A stretch of 64,000 nucleotides of DNA, from the NCBI GenBank assembly GCA_001662425.1, contig BDDC01000037.1:55192-119191 (forward strand), written 5' to 3'. Source of the stretch: Chlamydomonas sphaeroides. Taxonomy: Eukaryota; Chlorophyta; Chlorophyceae; Chlamydomonadales; Chlamydomonadaceae. The first letter of the stretch is position 1. Each line of letters opens with the position of its first letter. The notes below the pieces were generated by a model. It was given only the letters and a program-made list of their open reading frames with translations, searched no databases and had not been told where the DNA came from. Below, one piece after another: positions 62,082-64,000 of the stretch. Position numbers and translations under genes: made by a program.

Positions 62082-64000
62082 TCATGCGTAGGCGGCCTTC
62101 CAGGACTCGGGCACCCGGTAGATGGACTTCTCGTCCGCCATGCGCATCAGCTCCAGCACCGAGGGCCGGTAGAAGTCGCGCAGCCGCGCCAGCGCGGCAG
62201 CCAGCGCGGGGTTTAGTTGCTGGGGGCTGGGCCGCAGTGACGGGGCGTGTGGGGGCGCAGAGCTGCGGCCCTGCGGGGCCGGCATTATTCAAGAGGGGAG
62301 CAGCGGGGTGCAGGCGTCAGGCCCGTGCTGCATGCCGGCACGCAACTGACGAGTCCTGCCCCAGCTAGCGAGCGCCGTGCGGCCCAGCCGGTTCGCGTGA
62401 CTCTGGAAGCGTGTGGCTTGTACAGCATGCGGCTCGCACATTACCTGCTGCTGTCCGCACGTCCAGCCGTAGCAGGCTTGCGAGTTGTAGACGGTGCGTA
62501 TGGCGGACTCGTTGTAGGCGAACGGCTGGGCGCCAATGTGCCACTCCACGCGGCGCAGCACCTGCGTGGGAGCGAGGCGGAGGGCGGCGGCGCGCCAGGG
62601 GGAGCGTGTGCGTTGATGTCCGCGCTGGCGGGGCCCTTAGGTGGGATGCCCCTGGCTTGAGGCGCCCCGCAAGCCCTGCCGCATGCTGCCGTACACTCCA
62701 CACCCTGCCGTACCTGAATGGGGTCTGCGGACATGTCTTCCGTGTACACGACCAGAACCTGTGAGGGTCGGGAGGGCCGGCGAGGATGGCCGCGGCAGGG
62801 CGTCATGATACGAGCAAGCGTGCCCTACGGTGCGCAGGCGCCACACACGAGGTCCGCCCCGACCCAGTTGGTCCGCACAGTCATCGCTGCGCCGCACCTG
62901 CTCCTTGGGGAACTCCCGCAGGTAGTTGGACAGGAAGGCGTCGTACACGGACAGCCCCAGGATGTCTGGTGAGGGGTGGCACGGGGCGCGAGAGGCGCGC
63001 TAGGCACGGGGAAGAGACGTATCTGCTGCAGCGGCTCGGGGCCAGGCTGCGGCAGGCCCCCCCAACCCAGCCACCGCTGCTGCCATTCATAGCTCCGCCA
63101 CCATCCCTCTTGGCTCACGGTTGGTCATGAGGCACTGCATAATCAGCACCGCGCTCAGCCGGGGCTGCGGCGGCCGCAGGCCAGCGGCGCGCGCCAGGCA
63201 GGCCTCCAGCGGCGGCAGCTCGGCGGCCACGTAATCGGCAAAGGCCAGACTGCTGTTTACCTGTGCGGGGAAAGGGGGATATGGTTATGGGGCGTGTGTT
63301 GTGAGGGCGGGAAATGGCGTGTGGGTGGTGGTGGGTGGAGTTTCAGGCCGCTGCGTTATTGGGTCAGGCCCACGGGCAGTGTGCGCGTGCTGCGGCAGCG
63401 TCGGCAGCGCGCCTGCATACCGTGCGGCCCAGCCTCTGCTGCTCGGTGAAGCGGCTGAGGGCGCGGTCCACCGGCTCCCGTAGCATGATGACGATCTGCT
63501 CGTGGTTGAAGGAGGGGGGTCGCGAGGCCAGGCAGGGCCCTTAGGTTTGTTGGCGAGCGAGGGGCGGCGGTCGGCTGCACGGGGTGCGCGCGGCCGTGCT
63601 CCCTGCCTTGACGATGGTGAGGGCCAGCAGTCGCTGACATCTAGGACCCGCCCGGTACCCAGCCCCGCGTTGCCCACCTTGATGGCCGGGTTGATGGTTT
63701 TGAGCACCTGGGGGCAGCAGCTGCAGCTGAAGTGCGTCGCGGTCCAGTCGCCAACCAGCACCGGTCCCGGCGCCTGGCGGCGCTGCTGCTCGGCCATCAC
63801 CAGGTAGGGCTCGAGCGGGTTCTCGCAGGTCGGCACCACGTATCGGTCGCCGTTGAGCAGGAAGCTCTCCTGCGAGGCGCGTAGCGGACGTGATGGGTGC
63901 GTGAGGATGGCGGATATGTGAGGGGTGGGTTATGCGTACCTTTTTGGGACCGACGTTCCGCAGCATAGGGTTCGAGCTAAGGTGCATCCATAGCGAGGAC
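62082..64000 (-). CDS. Sulfotransferase-domain protein, 3' part (cut by window edge)
   Basis: Eight exons with agreeing phases encode the last 296 residues: 64000-63940, 63869-63678, 63498-63421, 63260-63119, 62965-62898, 62758-62714, 62561-62445, 62270-62082. The edge exon begins SSLWMHLSSNPML, the helix that normally follows the PAPS-binding loop (K.GTTSLW). Later, IMLREPVDRALSRF matches the 3'-phosphate-binding motif (Arg and Ser eight residues apart), preceded by GDWTATHFSC as in the substrate/strand region. The C-terminus (LARLRDFYRPSVLELMRMAD) matches the 'LR.FYRPYN..L' ending of heparan-sulfate-type sulfotransferases. Such enzymes transfer sulfate from PAPS to carbohydrate, usually in the Golgi; an N-terminal anchor would lie outside the window. 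Cys pairs (CSCC, CYGWTC) suggest a secretory-pathway fold. Stop TGA at 62084-62082. Confidence 0.85.

Overview
The window looks like nuclear DNA of a chlamydomonadalean (volvocine-type) green alga. The evidence is very high GC, dense short introns with GTGCGG/GTGAGC-type donors, TGTAA polyadenylation motifs, long Ala/Gly/Pro/Gln-rich inserts in conserved proteins, an OPR-type organelle RNA-factor gene, ciliary-type genes (four-domain cation channel, Tubby) and a Fanzor-type nuclease relic. The species cannot be named from sequence alone. Two runs of N (10789-10798 and 27438-27795) mark assembly gaps. Exon models below were traced by hand from splice sites plus reading-frame continuity.

Layout. 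1-1191 (+): 3' end of an unrecognised proline-rich protein gene. 1884-7644 (+): complete core of a GCN20/ABCF3-like ABC-F ATPase. 8563-9665 (-): decayed fragment of an OPR-like gene, next to the OPR-like gene itself at 9845-12304 (-), which carries a frameshift and a gap. 12.3-15.2 kb: repeat-rich spacer holding a broken duplicate of the ABC-F terminal exon and a transposon-like repeat. 15243-35514 (+): a giant four-domain voltage-gated cation channel of roughly 3,700 residues with a non-canonical T/E/N/D pore signature. 35.5-39.1 kb: repeat island with the C-terminal half of a Fanzor (eukaryotic TnpB-like) nuclease at 36932-37881, apparently inactivated. 39202-40209 (+): small, probably organelle-targeted membrane protein. 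43014-45473 (-): RING-finger protein. 47181-49312 (-): Tubby-like protein. 51501-59966 (-): 19-exon potassium channel with a cyclic-nucleotide-binding-type domain. 62082-64000 (-): 3' part of a sulfotransferase gene that runs off the right edge.

There is no operon logic, since each gene is separately organised. The two ion channels and the Tubby protein fit membrane or ciliary signalling. The ABC-F protein belongs to translation and the OPR protein to organelle RNA metabolism. The most unusual items are the degenerate Fanzor and its flanking repeats, the T/E/N/D selectivity filter, the CNBD split by a long insertion with an altered phosphate-binding cassette, and the ABC-F exon duplicate carrying two small insertions each bounded by 10-12 bp direct repeats.
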